NCBI RefSeq assembly: GCF_002251735.1
Contig: NZ_NOXS01000032.1
Location: 496,001 to 560,000 of the forward strand
Reading direction: 5' to 3'
Origin: Elstera cyanobacteriorum
GTDB taxonomy: Bacteria; Pseudomonadota; Alphaproteobacteria; Elsterales; Elsteraceae
Length of the DNA stretch: 64,000 nt
Position numbers and translations under genes: made by a program. Shown here piece by piece: positions 52,201 to 60,571 of this stretch. The first letter of the stretch is position 1; every line of letters starts with the position of its first letter. The notes under the pieces were generated by a model that saw nothing but the letters and a program-made list of their open reading frames with translations, did not search any database and was not told the DNA's origin.

Positions 52201-53421
52201 CTAGCCGAACAGACGGAGCACAGACTGTTCGGTCTGGCCAGCAAACGCCAGAGCCTGAACGCCGAGCTGCTGACGGGTCTGCAGCGAGACGAGGTTCGCG
52301 CCTTCTTCGTTGGTATCAGCCAGCGTCAGCTTGCCCGAACCATCCTTCTGAACGTTCACGTATTCCTTCGTGAACTCCAGGCGGGTGTTCAGAATAGCAA
52401 CGTTGGTACCAAGAGCCTTAGCAACCGAGTTGTTCTGGCTGATCGAGTTATCCAGGCCCTGGATGACGAAATCGAGCGCTTCGTTGAACGAGTCGTTCGC
52501 ATTGATGCTCTGGTTAACGTCGAAGGCCGCCGCCGACCAAAGCGTACCAGCCGAGATGGTGGAGATCGCGAAGGAGCCCGTCAGGTTTGCATCAACAAGG
52601 ATGTAAATCTGCGAAGCGGCGAAAACATTCAGACCCGACACCACGTTGTAGGTATCTTGAATGATGCTGGCGGTCGCCTGAGCGAACGTCTGCGACGTAC
52701 GCGTCGAGACGGTCGTGACGTTGAACGATGCCGTGTCGCCGCCAACAGTCGAAGCCGCATCGTAACGGACCAGATTGTAGGTGAGCAACGCACCGCCGGA
52801 GGTTGCAGCCTTAACGAAGTACTGGCCAACCGCACCCGCGGTGATACCAGCGGCCGAGCCAGCAGCGTTCGACAGCGTGCCGACCGAGTTAACGTTCGAC
52901 GCAACCTGCGAAGCCAGACCAGCGCCGTAAGTCGAGAGACGCTGAGCGGTCACGACCAGACGGCTGGACGAACGATCCGAGAACTGAGTGGTCTGGATCG
53001 ACGTCGAGTTGCTGACCAGGTTCAGCCCCTGGTACGACGCATCCGAAACGAGCTGGTCGATCTGCGCCTTAACAGTGTTGTACTGGGTTTGCAGCGTGCC
53101 GCGCTCGATCGAGGTCGCCGACTTCGCCGAGGTCGCGATACCCTTCAGCTGCTTCAGCAGCGAATCGATGGCGGTGGTCGCGGTCAGCGCGGTGTTAATG
53201 CCGCTGATGGCCTGATCGATGTTCGCCTTACGATCATTGAAATCCGAAGCGCGATCATCCAGAGCCTTCGCCGAGAAGAAAGCCACGGCATCATCGATAA
53301 CCGTGTTCACCTTCTTGCCCGTGTTCAGACGGCTGTTGGTAACGTCGATCGCCGACTGGGTCTTCTGCAGAGCAAGCAGGTTCGAGCGGACGGAGCTGCT
53401 CAGAGTAACGTTGGTAGCCAT
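52201..53421 (-). CDS. fliC: Flagellin
   Basis: Flagellar filament subunit, 406 residues. The N-terminal D0/D1 helix (VRSNLLALQKTQSAIDVTNSRLN, first part, then TGKKVNTVIDDA) and C-terminal D0/D1 helix (TRQQLGVQALAFAGQTEQSVLRLFG, last part) are flagellin signatures. The middle ~140-320 is Ser/Thr/Ala-rich, as expected for surface-exposed, O-glycosylated domains. A strong ribosome site (AGAAGGGGAATAAC) precedes ATG 53421. No clear sigma-54 element was found upstream; a weak sigma-28-like pair (AAAAATTT / ACCGAAAA, minus strand near 53490-53525) is possible. It is the likely substrate of Maf and the TPR-glycosyltransferases nearby. Confidence 0.95.
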   Translation of the reverse strand: MATNVTLSSSVRSNLLALQKTQSAIDVTNSRLNTGKKVNTVIDDAVAFFSAKALDDRASDFNDRKANIDQAISGINTALTATTAIDSLLKQLKGIATSAKSATSIERGTLQTQYNTVKAQIDQLVSDASYQGLNLVSNSTSIQTTQFSDRSSSRLVVTAQRLSTYGAGLASQVASNVNSVGTLSNAAGSAAGITAGAVGQYFVKAATSGGALLTYNLVRYDAASTVGGDTASFNVTTVSTRTSQTFAQATASIIQDTYNVVSGLNVFAASQIYILVDANLTGSFAISTISAGTLWSAAAFDVNQSINANDSFNEALDFVIQGLDNSISQNNSVAKALGTNVAILNTRLEFTKEYVNVQKDGSGKLTLADTNEEGANLVSLQTRQQLGVQALAFAGQTEQSVLRLFG

Positions 53422-53719
53422 GTTATTCCCCTTCTGGAGACTGGAGATGGATCACACCGCCTTTTGCGATGCTGGGCTGACCTTACCGGAGTTTTCGGTC
53501 GATTCAATAGGTAAATTTTTCCCGCGCATCATACATTCGTCTCCTCAAATCCGCAGAAATCCAAAGATTTCGATGATTCCTCCCGCCACGACAACCCCCT
53601 TCGCTTAGGGTGGGAAGTGTTGTAAACTATTGATATGATGCTTTTGCCGTAGAAGCGCGGCGGGTGGAGCAGTGGCATGCGCTGCATGTCTACCCTTATG
53701 TCCCAGGAGGGGTGTGTAG

Positions 53720-54079
53720 ATGGACTCGTCAACGTCATCGGCCAGTGCGGGCTCTACACGCAGCGATTCGAATGCGCGGGCGCAGCAGCGCTCGGCTTCG
53801 TCACCCGCCGGAAAAGAGAAAAAGCAACCCCCCGCCCCCACCCCGAAACCGGCGGATTATGGAGTTACCGTCAAAGGTCGGTTCGATCCCGATTTACGGC
53901 GCTTCTTCGTGACTATTCTGGACGCGTCTAGCCAGACCCTGATCGCGCAGTTCCCCTCCCAGGCCGTAGCGCGCTACGTCCAGCAGCTCAAGAAAGCTGC
54001 CGCCGATGGCGAAGCCTCCCCTAAGAACGCCGATAGTCCCGATGCCCAGGATGCGGGAAAATTGGATCAAACGACCTAG
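53720..54079 (+). CDS. flaG: FlaG-like protein
   Basis: 119-residue protein with a ~45-residue Ser/Ala/Lys/Pro-rich N-terminus and a compact C-terminal domain: VTVKGRFDPDLRRFFVTILD, then TLIAQFPSQAVARYVQQL. That arrangement (strand-strand-helix with a D-x-D-like turn and a PP/PS-x-x-V/A-x-x-Y helix) resembles FlaG, a filament-length modulator encoded beside flagellin. It is divergent from the flagellin gene with a 298-nt gap that carries both promoters. A strong ribosome site (cccaggaggggtgtgtag) supports ATG 53720. The FlaG call is likely but based on a short domain. Confidence 0.65.
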   Translation: MDSSTSSASAGSTRSDSNARAQQRSASSPAGKEKKQPPAPTPKPADYGVTVKGRFDPDLRRFFVTILDASSQTLIAQFPSQAVARYVQQLKKAAADGEASPKNADSPDAQDAGKLDQTT

Positions 54080-54193
54080 ACCACGCTTCGTATTGCACCC
54101 CTTGCCTTCCCGCGCCCACGCCCGCTAGATGAGCAATGAATCGGTATATAAGGTGCCGGTCGTTCTTTTTTGGCCCTGGGAGTTGCTGGACCC

Positions 54194-55381
54194 ATGCGTT
54201 ATTGCAGCCGCTGCACAATGCCCGAAACCGCCGAAACGCTGGGCTTTGACGAGCAGGGTGTCTGCTCGGTCTGTCGGCAGATCGAAGTGAAGCACGATCA
54301 GATCGATTGGGAGCAACGGGGGCGCGATCTCGACGGGCTGCTGGAGCAGTACCGCGGCAAATACGATTACGATTGCATTGTGCCCTTCTCTGGCGGCAAG
54401 GACTCGGCCTTCACGCTTTGGTACCTGATCAAGGTGAAGAAGCTAAAGTGTCTCGTCGTTCGCTTCGATCACGGCTTTATGCGCCCAACGGTCGAAGAAA
54501 ATTGTCACAAGGCGCTGCGCAAGCTGGGCGCCGACATTGTTAAATTCACGCCGAATTGGCAGGTCGTTCGCAAGCTGATGTACGAGGCGCTGAAGCGCCG
54601 CGGCGATTTCTGCTGGCACTGCCATACGGGCATTTTTGCCTTTCCGATGTGGGAAGCCCTGCGTCAGCAGGTGCCGCTGGTGTTCTGGGGCGAGCCCAGT
54701 TCGGAATATAGCTCCTTCTATGGCTATAATGACGTGGAAGAGCATGACGAGCGCCGCTTCAACCGCATCGTCAATCTGGGCATCAATGCCGAAGATATGT
54801 TGGGCATGCTGGATAATAGCGTGTCCGAGTATCCGGTCAGTCTGCGCGACCTGAAGCCCTTCACCTTCCCGCCCACCCGCGATCTGCGCAAGCTCGGGGT
54901 TCGCTCAGTCTTCCTTGGGCATTTCATCCCATGGGATGTGCGCAAGCAGGTCGATATCATCAAGCAGGAATTAGACTGGCAGGGCGATCAGGTCGAAGGC
55001 GTGCCGCCGGAATACGACTACGAAAAGATCGAATGCTTTGTTCAGGGCGTGCGCGACTATATCAAATGGCTAAAGCGCGGCTTCGGCCGCACCACGCATG
55101 TCACCTCCATCGATATCCGTAACAATCGGATGGATCGGGCGACGGCAGAAAAGCTGGTGGCGGAATATGACGGCAAGCGCCCCGCCGCGCTTGATCTCTT
55201 CCTCGATATCCTAGGCATCGACGAACAGCACTTCATGGATCTGATCGAGCCCCATGTTGTTGCCCCCCATGTGATGCCGAGTTGCGAGAGCTGCCAGAGC
55301 AATTGCAACACGGATGTACCGTGGGATTACGCCCATTGGAAGAAGTCCGTCGATATGGGAAAACTCCCCGAAGACGCTTAA
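54194..55381 (+). CDS. pseA: N-acetyl sugar amidotransferase (PseA/WbpG type)
   Basis: PP-loop ATP pyrophosphatase that uses ammonia to turn an acetamido group of a sugar into an acetamidino group, as PseA does for pseudaminate and WbpG for P. aeruginosa O-antigen. The PP-loop is PFSGGKDSAFTLWYL. Metal-like cysteine pairs occur at the N-terminus (YCSRC; CSVC), mid-protein (CWHCHTG) and C-terminus (CESCQSNC). ATG 54194 was chosen because YCSRCTMPET is the conserved family start; 395 residues is normal. It is followed by HisH/HisF-like genes, the ammonia-supplying partners known from the WbpG system. Confidence 0.9.
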   Translation: MRYCSRCTMPETAETLGFDEQGVCSVCRQIEVKHDQIDWEQRGRDLDGLLEQYRGKYDYDCIVPFSGGKDSAFTLWYLIKVKKLKCLVVRFDHGFMRPTVEENCHKALRKLGADIVKFTPNWQVVRKLMYEALKRRGDFCWHCHTGIFAFPMWEALRQQVPLVFWGEPSSEYSSFYGYNDVEEHDERRFNRIVNLGINAEDMLGMLDNSVSEYPVSLRDLKPFTFPPTRDLRKLGVRSVFLGHFIPWDVRKQVDIIKQELDWQGDQVEGVPPEYDYEKIECFVQGVRDYIKWLKRGFGRTTHVTSIDIRNNRMDRATAEKLVAEYDGKRPAALDLFLDILGIDEQHFMDLIEPHVVAPHVMPSCESCQSNCNTDVPWDYAHWKKSVDMGKLPEDA

Positions 55382-55408
55382 GCGCTGGTCGAGGCTGGAG
55401 AGAAACCG

Positions 55409-56035
55409 ATGAGTGATCTCGTTATCGTCGATTACGGCGCTGGGAATATCGCGTCGGTTAAGCAAGCTGTCTGGCGGGCGGGTTGGGATGCGGAACTCAG
55501 CCGGGGACCGGATGATCTGCTGAGTGCGGATCGCATTTTGCTCCCCGGCGTCGGCGCGGCAGGCACCGCGATGGACCGGCTGCGCAACGGCGGTTACGTC
55601 GAAGCCTTATCCGAAGCCGTGCGGGTTCGCGGCACCCCGATGCTGTGCATCTGCGTCGGTATGCAGCTTCTGGCCGAGGAACTGCATGAATATGGCGTTC
55701 ACCAAGGCCTCGGCTGGGTCAAAGGCAAGGTGACCCGGCTTGAAGAGGCACCAGGGCGGCGTGTCCCCCATATGGGTTGGAACAAGGTTTACCGCCCGGA
55801 CGGCGGCGCCCCCCCGCCCCCGGGTATCCTTGACCGCGATACCTTCTACTATTTCGCGCATTCTTACGAAATGAGCGGGCTTGATCCGGCGGTTTTGGCG
55901 GGCGAGGCCGATTATGCCGGGCCGGTTCCGGCGGCGCTTCGCACAGAAACAGTGTTCGCCACCCAATTCCACCCCGAGAAAAGCCAGGTCGAGGGCGAAA
56001 AACTGATCGCCAATTTCATGCGCTGGAAGGTTTAG
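55409..56035 (+). CDS. hisH: HisH-like glutamine amidotransferase subunit
   Basis: Class I glutaminase, 208 aa. The nucleophile lies in MLCICVGMQLL, where the second Cys aligns with the canonical GICLGMQ cysteine, and the His-Glu pair is in TQFHPEKSQ. It releases ammonia from glutamine. In histidine synthesis it pairs with HisF, but here it follows an N-acetyl-sugar amidotransferase and precedes an HisF-like protein lacking catalytic residues, so it probably feeds ammonia to the sugar enzyme. The TAA of the amidotransferase lies 27 nt upstream; ribosome site ggctggagagaaa. Confidence 0.9.
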   Translation: MSDLVIVDYGAGNIASVKQAVWRAGWDAELSRGPDDLLSADRILLPGVGAAGTAMDRLRNGGYVEALSEAVRVRGTPMLCICVGMQLLAEELHEYGVHQGLGWVKGKVTRLEEAPGRRVPHMGWNKVYRPDGGAPPPPGILDRDTFYYFAHSYEMSGLDPAVLAGEADYAGPVPAALRTETVFATQFHPEKSQVEGEKLIANFMRWKV

Positions 56036-56040
56036 CCCGG

Positions 56041-56799
56041 ATGCTGACCCGTCGTTTGATCCCGACCCTGCTGCTCCGCCAGGGCCGCCTCGTCAAAGGC
56101 GTGCGCTATGGCGATCATCGGGATGCCGGTAATCCCCCCAGTATCACCCGCGCCCATGCCGCCCAGGACGCGGACGAGGTTCTGCTGGTCGATATCGACG
56201 CCAGCCGGAACGGAGGCGCACCGGATTTCATCGCCTTTGCCAAGGTAGCCGAAGAATGCACCATGCCCCTTACCCTGGGGGGCGGATTGACCAGTTTCGA
56301 TCTGGCGCAGCAGGCGATGCAAACCGGGGCCGATAAGCTCGCCTTTACCGGGCCAGCGCTCGATAATCCTGCCCTGCTGGACCAAGTTGCACGCCGCTTC
56401 GGGGCGCAAGCCGTGGTGCTCGGGCTGGATGTGACGCAGGACGAGACAGGGACTTATTATCTCTACGATCATCGCACCGGCGCCATCGTCAGCAATCGCA
56501 CACCGATTGCCTGGGCGCAGGAGGCCGTGGCGCGCGGTGCCGGGGAAATTCGGCTGATGGCGGTTCACCGGGAAGGAACGCGCCTGGGGTTTGATCTCGA
56601 TCTTTATCGGATGATCGCCGATGCGGTTTCGGTGCCGATCATCCTCGAAGGCGGGGCCGGAACCCTTGATCATCTCGATGCCGCCCTCACCGCCGGGGTG
56701 GATGCCCTGGGGCTGGGGACGATGCTGGTCTTCTCGGACAATAATATCGTGAAGTTACGACAATATCTTCTCGGCTGCGGCCATAGTTTGCGGAGATAA
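56041..56799 (+). CDS. hisF: HisF-like ammonia channel protein, catalytically altered
   Basis: 252-residue TIM barrel homologous to HisF, the cyclase of imidazole glycerol phosphate synthase. Numbering matches T. maritima HisF, and the canonical catalytic Asp11 is Leu11 (IPTLLLRQGR), while Asp176 is His176 (AVHREGT); Asp130 (GLDVTQ) and the VDIDAS strand remain. Such substitutions make cyclase activity unlikely. It starts 5 nt after HisH and 2 nt before a GNAT gene. By analogy with WbpG-HisH2-HisF2 of P. aeruginosa, it is inferred to complex with HisH and pass ammonia to the amidotransferase rather than make histidine. Confidence 0.85.
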   Translation: MLTRRLIPTLLLRQGRLVKGVRYGDHRDAGNPPSITRAHAAQDADEVLLVDIDASRNGGAPDFIAFAKVAEECTMPLTLGGGLTSFDLAQQAMQTGADKLAFTGPALDNPALLDQVARRFGAQAVVLGLDVTQDETGTYYLYDHRTGAIVSNRTPIAWAQEAVARGAGEIRLMAVHREGTRLGFDLDLYRMIADAVSVPIILEGGAGTLDHLDAALTAGVDALGLGTMLVFSDNNIVKLRQYLLGCGHSLRR

Positions 56800-56801
56800 G
56801 C

Positions 56802-57344
56802 ATGATTCTGACCGGCGCGCTTGAAACCCCGCAGCTTTGGCTGCGCAGTCTGGATGACCAGGCCGCGACCGGCCCCTACCTGACCTGGATGCAAGACCCC
56901 GACATCCTACGCTTTCTCGAGGCCCGCTTTTCCCAGCATACGCCAGATAGTTTGGCCGGGTTTATCAAATCGATGAACCAGAACCCGGATGCGCTGCTGC
57001 TGGGAATGTTCTTGAAGGACGACGGGCGGCACGTCGGCAATATAAAGCTTGGTCCCGTCAGCCGGGAACATCTGCGCGGCGATATCGGCCTGTTGATCGG
57101 TGATAAATCCGTCTGGGGCCGTGGTCTTGCCACGGAGGCGATTACCGCCCTCACCCGCTACGGTTTCGACTCGCTAAATTTGAACCGTCTTTATGCGGGC
57201 TGCTACGGCGGTAACGAGGGGTCGGTCCGGGCCTTTGTGAAGGCAGGTTGGCAGGTGGAAGGCCGCTTGCCCCGCTATTGGCGGCTGGAGGACGGTCATT
57301 GGGCCGATCATATCCTGCTTGGCTGCTTAAATCCGACGACCTGA
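56802..57344 (+). CDS. GNAT N-acetyltransferase (RimJ/RimL-like)
   Basis: 180-residue acetyltransferase with a RimJ/L start (LETPQLWLRSLDDQ) and the acetyl-CoA loop around DKSVWGRGLATEAI. It shares its outline with the acetyltransferase at 43447, in keeping with PseH-like sugar acetylases. It starts 2 nt after the HisF-like stop, with GGAGATAAGC as ribosome site, so it is the last gene of the pseA-hisH-hisF group. Likely acceptor: an amino group of the nonulosonate precursor; unproven. Confidence 0.85.
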   Translation: MILTGALETPQLWLRSLDDQAATGPYLTWMQDPDILRFLEARFSQHTPDSLAGFIKSMNQNPDALLLGMFLKDDGRHVGNIKLGPVSREHLRGDIGLLIGDKSVWGRGLATEAITALTRYGFDSLNLNRLYAGCYGGNEGSVRAFVKAGWQVEGRLPRYWRLEDGHWADHILLGCLNPTT

Positions 57345-57533
57345 CTCCAAGAACCGTTGCCGCCGCGCGGCGTTTGAGGTTCCTCTGACTGGGCAAGAAG
57401 TGCCCGACTCCAGCAGCTAATAGGGAAAAACGGGGGGCGAATCCTACCCTTCTGATCCCTCGCCCCCATTTTCCCCTCGCCCAAACCTTCATTCTCTGTT
57501 ATTTATCATAGAGATCAGAGGCGTTGTTGAGAT

Positions 57534-57549
57534 TGGCACGCAACGTGCT
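57534..57549 (+). promoter_or_regulatory. Sigma-54-type promoter upstream of fliK-flgD-flgE
   Basis: TGGCACG-CAAC-GTGCT matches TGGCACG-N4-TTGCW with GG and GC correctly spaced and one mismatch (T to G). It sits 35 nt upstream of the fliK start, so transcription would begin about 22 nt before it. Together with the flgN promoter it indicates a sigma-54-dependent hook and junction gene class. Confidence 0.8.
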
Positions 57550-57583
57550 AGAGTGAGAGCGACGCTGATGGAGGTAGTCAACC

Positions 57584-59515
57584 ATGGCTTCTACGCCGGT
57601 TAAGACAATGTTGGTCGATCGCTTTCGCACCGGGCTGACGGGGATCCCTGCAGCGGCCGATGCGGCTGCGCTGAAGGGAAAATCAGCGCCGGAGCAGGTG
57701 CGCCAGTTCGAATCGCTACTGGACCAGACCAATAAGGCTACTCCGGCCCAGAAACCGGCCCCGGCGCGGAGCGTCACTGCCCCAAGCGCCCCGTCCCGTA
57801 AAGAGACGCCGAGCAAGCCCGAGGCTGAGGCCACCGCCAAACCGGCAGCATCGGAAAAGACCGCCGAGGCCCCCGACGCAGCGCCAAAGGAAACCGAGGC
57901 GACGGTTAAGACCGGCGACGCGGCTCATACCGATGACGCGGTATCGGCAAATATTGCCGATGCACCCGTCACGGCCGCCCCGTCGGGCGACGCTACGACG
58001 GAAACGCAACCCGCCCCGGCTGATGAAGCGTCACGTCCAGCGGCGGAAGACCCGGCGGCGGCGCAGGATGCCAGCGCAACGCCGACAGCCCTTGTGGCCC
58101 CGCTGCCGCAAGCGCTCCCCCCTCAGGTCATCGACGCCGGGCCGGTTGCCGATCTTCCTCCGGCCCCGACGGGCGCCGCACCGGCGCCAAATGCAGTGCC
58201 GGTCGATGCTGATCTGGCCCAGCAGGAACCGGTTGCCCTCCCGCAGACCGTTGCGTCCGGCACGCCCGCGCCAACCGAAACCGCTTCGGTAGCTGCGCCC
58301 ACGCTGCCCACTGCCGAGGCCGTAAGCCCTGAAGCTGTCGCGCCGCTGCCAACCCCAGAAGCAAAGCCTGTGGTCACCACCGGGACACCGCAGACGCAGA
58401 GCAAGGGACCGACCCCGCAGGGTCAGGCATCTCCCCAGGCGGGCTCGCCCCAGGCCGATGCGGTGATCGAAAGCCTAACGGTTATCACGCCGGAAGCAAC
58501 GGCCGAAACCGCATCACCCCAAGATACCCCGAAGACCGACGCGGCACCGAAGGCAACCGAACCGACGCCGGAGACGGTCGCCGCCCAGACGGCGACCGCC
58601 GCTCCCATCGTTGCCGATAGCCAGCCCAAAGCCAAGACCGCCCAGGCGATACCTGCGGCCGATTCGGCAACCGGCCAAGACGCCGATACGCTCGCCGCAC
58701 TACCGACCGCCGAGGCGGTTCAGGCCCCGGACAGCGAGGCGGCGCGCGACCAGGGCAGCAACCGCGACCCGTCTCACAGCGATAAGGCCCGCGAGCGCGG
58801 CCAGGACCGTGCGCAGACAGGGGAACGGCTCGCGGCAAAACTGGCCGATAGCCAAGCTGCCCTTATCCGCGACGAAACCGCTCTGTCCGGGCCGGTGCAG
58901 AGCTTCAAGGCCGCCTTGAAGAGCGCTGCAGCCGAGGGCCTCGCGCCCACGACGACGACCGGCAACACTGACCAGCCTGCAAAACCCACTTCCGCTCAAC
59001 CGATGCTCGCCGCGACGGGGACGACCTCGGCCGCAGTCCCGCAAACGGCAGCAGTGGCAAAAGCCGCCGCGCGGGCGGCGCCGGTTTTCCAAAACCCGGT
59101 CGTACAGCAGGTGGGAACCCGGTTGGTTGAAACTGCAGAAAACGGCGGCGGGCGCGTGGTGATGGACCTGCGGCCCGAACACCTGGGCCGGGTGACAATC
59201 GATGTTGACGTGCGCGACGATGGCCGCGTTAGTGCGACCGTTCTGGTCGATAATCCTGAAGCCCTGGAACAACTCCGCCGCGATAGTGGGCAGTTGGAAC
59301 AGGCTTTGCGTGATAGCGGCCTAAACCCCGACCAGAACTCCTTGAACTTCGGTCTGCGCGAGCAAAACCAAGATCAAGGCGGGTTTGGACGGGACGGACG
59401 AAATGGCCGTGGGGCAAATTCTGCCGCGCAAGCCGAAGCCGACGTCGAGCCGGAACAGGTAGCAACACAGCAAAGCGTCGTGCCCGGCTTGGGCGTGATC
59501 GACATTCGGATTTGA
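57584..59515 (+). CDS. fliK: Flagellar hook-length control protein FliK
   Basis: 643-residue secreted ruler of hook length and switch of export specificity. The first ~460 residues are Ala/Thr/Pro/Glu-rich and low-complexity, as FliK ruler regions are. The C-terminal ~100 residues are the conserved Flg_hook domain: VVMDLRPEHLGRVTIDVDV, then TVLVDNPEALEQLRRD and LEQALRDSGL. A Gln/Gly/Asn-rich tail follows. ATG 57584 has a GGAGG ribosome site (gatggaggtagtc) and lies 35 nt after a sigma-54 promoter. It is followed 27 nt later by flgD. Confidence 0.93.
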   Translation: MASTPVKTMLVDRFRTGLTGIPAAADAAALKGKSAPEQVRQFESLLDQTNKATPAQKPAPARSVTAPSAPSRKETPSKPEAEATAKPAASEKTAEAPDAAPKETEATVKTGDAAHTDDAVSANIADAPVTAAPSGDATTETQPAPADEASRPAAEDPAAAQDASATPTALVAPLPQALPPQVIDAGPVADLPPAPTGAAPAPNAVPVDADLAQQEPVALPQTVASGTPAPTETASVAAPTLPTAEAVSPEAVAPLPTPEAKPVVTTGTPQTQSKGPTPQGQASPQAGSPQADAVIESLTVITPEATAETASPQDTPKTDAAPKATEPTPETVAAQTATAAPIVADSQPKAKTAQAIPAADSATGQDADTLAALPTAEAVQAPDSEAARDQGSNRDPSHSDKARERGQDRAQTGERLAAKLADSQAALIRDETALSGPVQSFKAALKSAAAEGLAPTTTTGNTDQPAKPTSAQPMLAATGTTSAAVPQTAAVAKAAARAAPVFQNPVVQQVGTRLVETAENGGGRVVMDLRPEHLGRVTIDVDVRDDGRVSATVLVDNPEALEQLRRDSGQLEQALRDSGLNPDQNSLNFGLREQNQDQGGFGRDGRNGRGANSAAQAEADVEPEQVATQQSVVPGLGVIDIRI

Positions 59516-59542
59516 CGGGACGTTGGGAACAGAGGACGGATC

Positions 59543-60511
59543 ATGGCAACGACCAGCAGCACAACCTCCAACATGTTCGGCGACATCAGCCAACTCAATG
59601 GCGCGTCGCAACAGACCATCGACTCCCGTAATTCGGTGGCCTCGACCTATGACAACTTCTTGAAACTGCTGACGACGCAGTTGAAGAACCAGGATCCGCT
59701 GGACCCCACCGACTCGAGCGAGTTCACCAATCAGCTCGTCCAGTTCAGCCAGGTCGAACAGCAGATCAACTTGAACGCCAAGTTCGACAAGCTGCTGACG
59801 TCGAACCAAGCAGCGCAGATGCTGCAGGCGTCGAACTATATCGGCAAGAATGTCGAAGCCGAAGGCTCGTTCCTGACCGTCGAGGCGCCCGCAAGCTTCA
59901 ACTATTGGATGACCAAGGACGCGACCACGGTCAGCGCTGTCATCAAGGACGAAAACGGTAACGTCGTGCGGACGATGACCCTCGACGGCAAGTCCGGCAG
60001 CCATACCCAAGCCTGGGATGGCCGCAAGGACGATGGCTCGCTGCTGCCGGTCGGCACCTATAATCTGATTATGAGCGCCCTGGACGAAAATGGCGCCAGC
60101 GTCGCCGTCGATCTGCCCACCAGCAAGATCACCCTGTCGGAAACGCCGAAGCCGCGCTTCGGTTATACCTTTGCCGAGGCCTATAACCGCGCCGAAGCCC
60201 GTATTTACGACGCGGATGGCTCGCTGGTCCGCGTTCTCAAAATCGACTCTGGTGCGGGCCGCAAGTCGGTGGTCTGGGATGGCCGCGACGAGAAGAATAC
60301 CCCCGTGGCTGCCGGTAGCTATGAGGTTAAGATCCTGGCGTATGACGCCAACGACAAACTGGTAACGGACGATAAGAGCAACCCGGTCGATGCGAAGCTG
60401 ACGACGGTGAACCGTGTGAAAGATATCGGCAGCACGGAAAACGGCGTTCAGCTTCAGGTCGGTAAGGACGCTTACATCAATCTCGATAAAATCGTGGCGG
60501 TTCGCGGCTAA
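59543..60511 (+). CDS. flgD: Flagellar hook assembly protein FlgD
   Basis: Hook cap scaffold, 322 residues. The N-terminal export/capping motif NFLKLLTTQLKNQDPLDP is diagnostic, and is followed by QFSQVEQQINLN. The C-terminal part has FlgD-Ig-like/tudor repeats (DGKSGSHTQAWDGRKDDG, and a second copy near KSVVWDGRDEKN), so the cap domain appears duplicated. It is co-transcribed with fliK and flgE. Confidence 0.95.
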   Translation: MATTSSTTSNMFGDISQLNGASQQTIDSRNSVASTYDNFLKLLTTQLKNQDPLDPTDSSEFTNQLVQFSQVEQQINLNAKFDKLLTSNQAAQMLQASNYIGKNVEAEGSFLTVEAPASFNYWMTKDATTVSAVIKDENGNVVRTMTLDGKSGSHTQAWDGRKDDGSLLPVGTYNLIMSALDENGASVAVDLPTSKITLSETPKPRFGYTFAEAYNRAEARIYDADGSLVRVLKIDSGAGRKSVVWDGRDEKNTPVAAGSYEVKILAYDANDKLVTDDKSNPVDAKLTTVNRVKDIGSTENGVQLQVGKDAYINLDKIVAVRG

Positions 60512-60571
60512 CGCCCCAACGGCCCCTTTCAGAACAACGCACAGATCAGTCTTCGAGGCTAGGAGAGTAAC

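Noticed and set aside
53685-53700. Sigma-54-like TGGCATG...TGCA before the FlaG-like gene
   Set aside because: Spacing between GG and GC is too short and the -24 element is imperfect.
54170-54194. Sigma-54 promoter (TTGGCCC...TTGC) before the sugar amidotransferase
   Set aside because: The GG-to-GC distance is one base too long and the site overlaps the ribosome-binding region.
55409-56799. Part of a histidine biosynthesis operon
   Set aside because: No other his genes are adjacent, the HisF copy lacks catalytic Asp11, and the preceding gene is a sugar amidotransferase.
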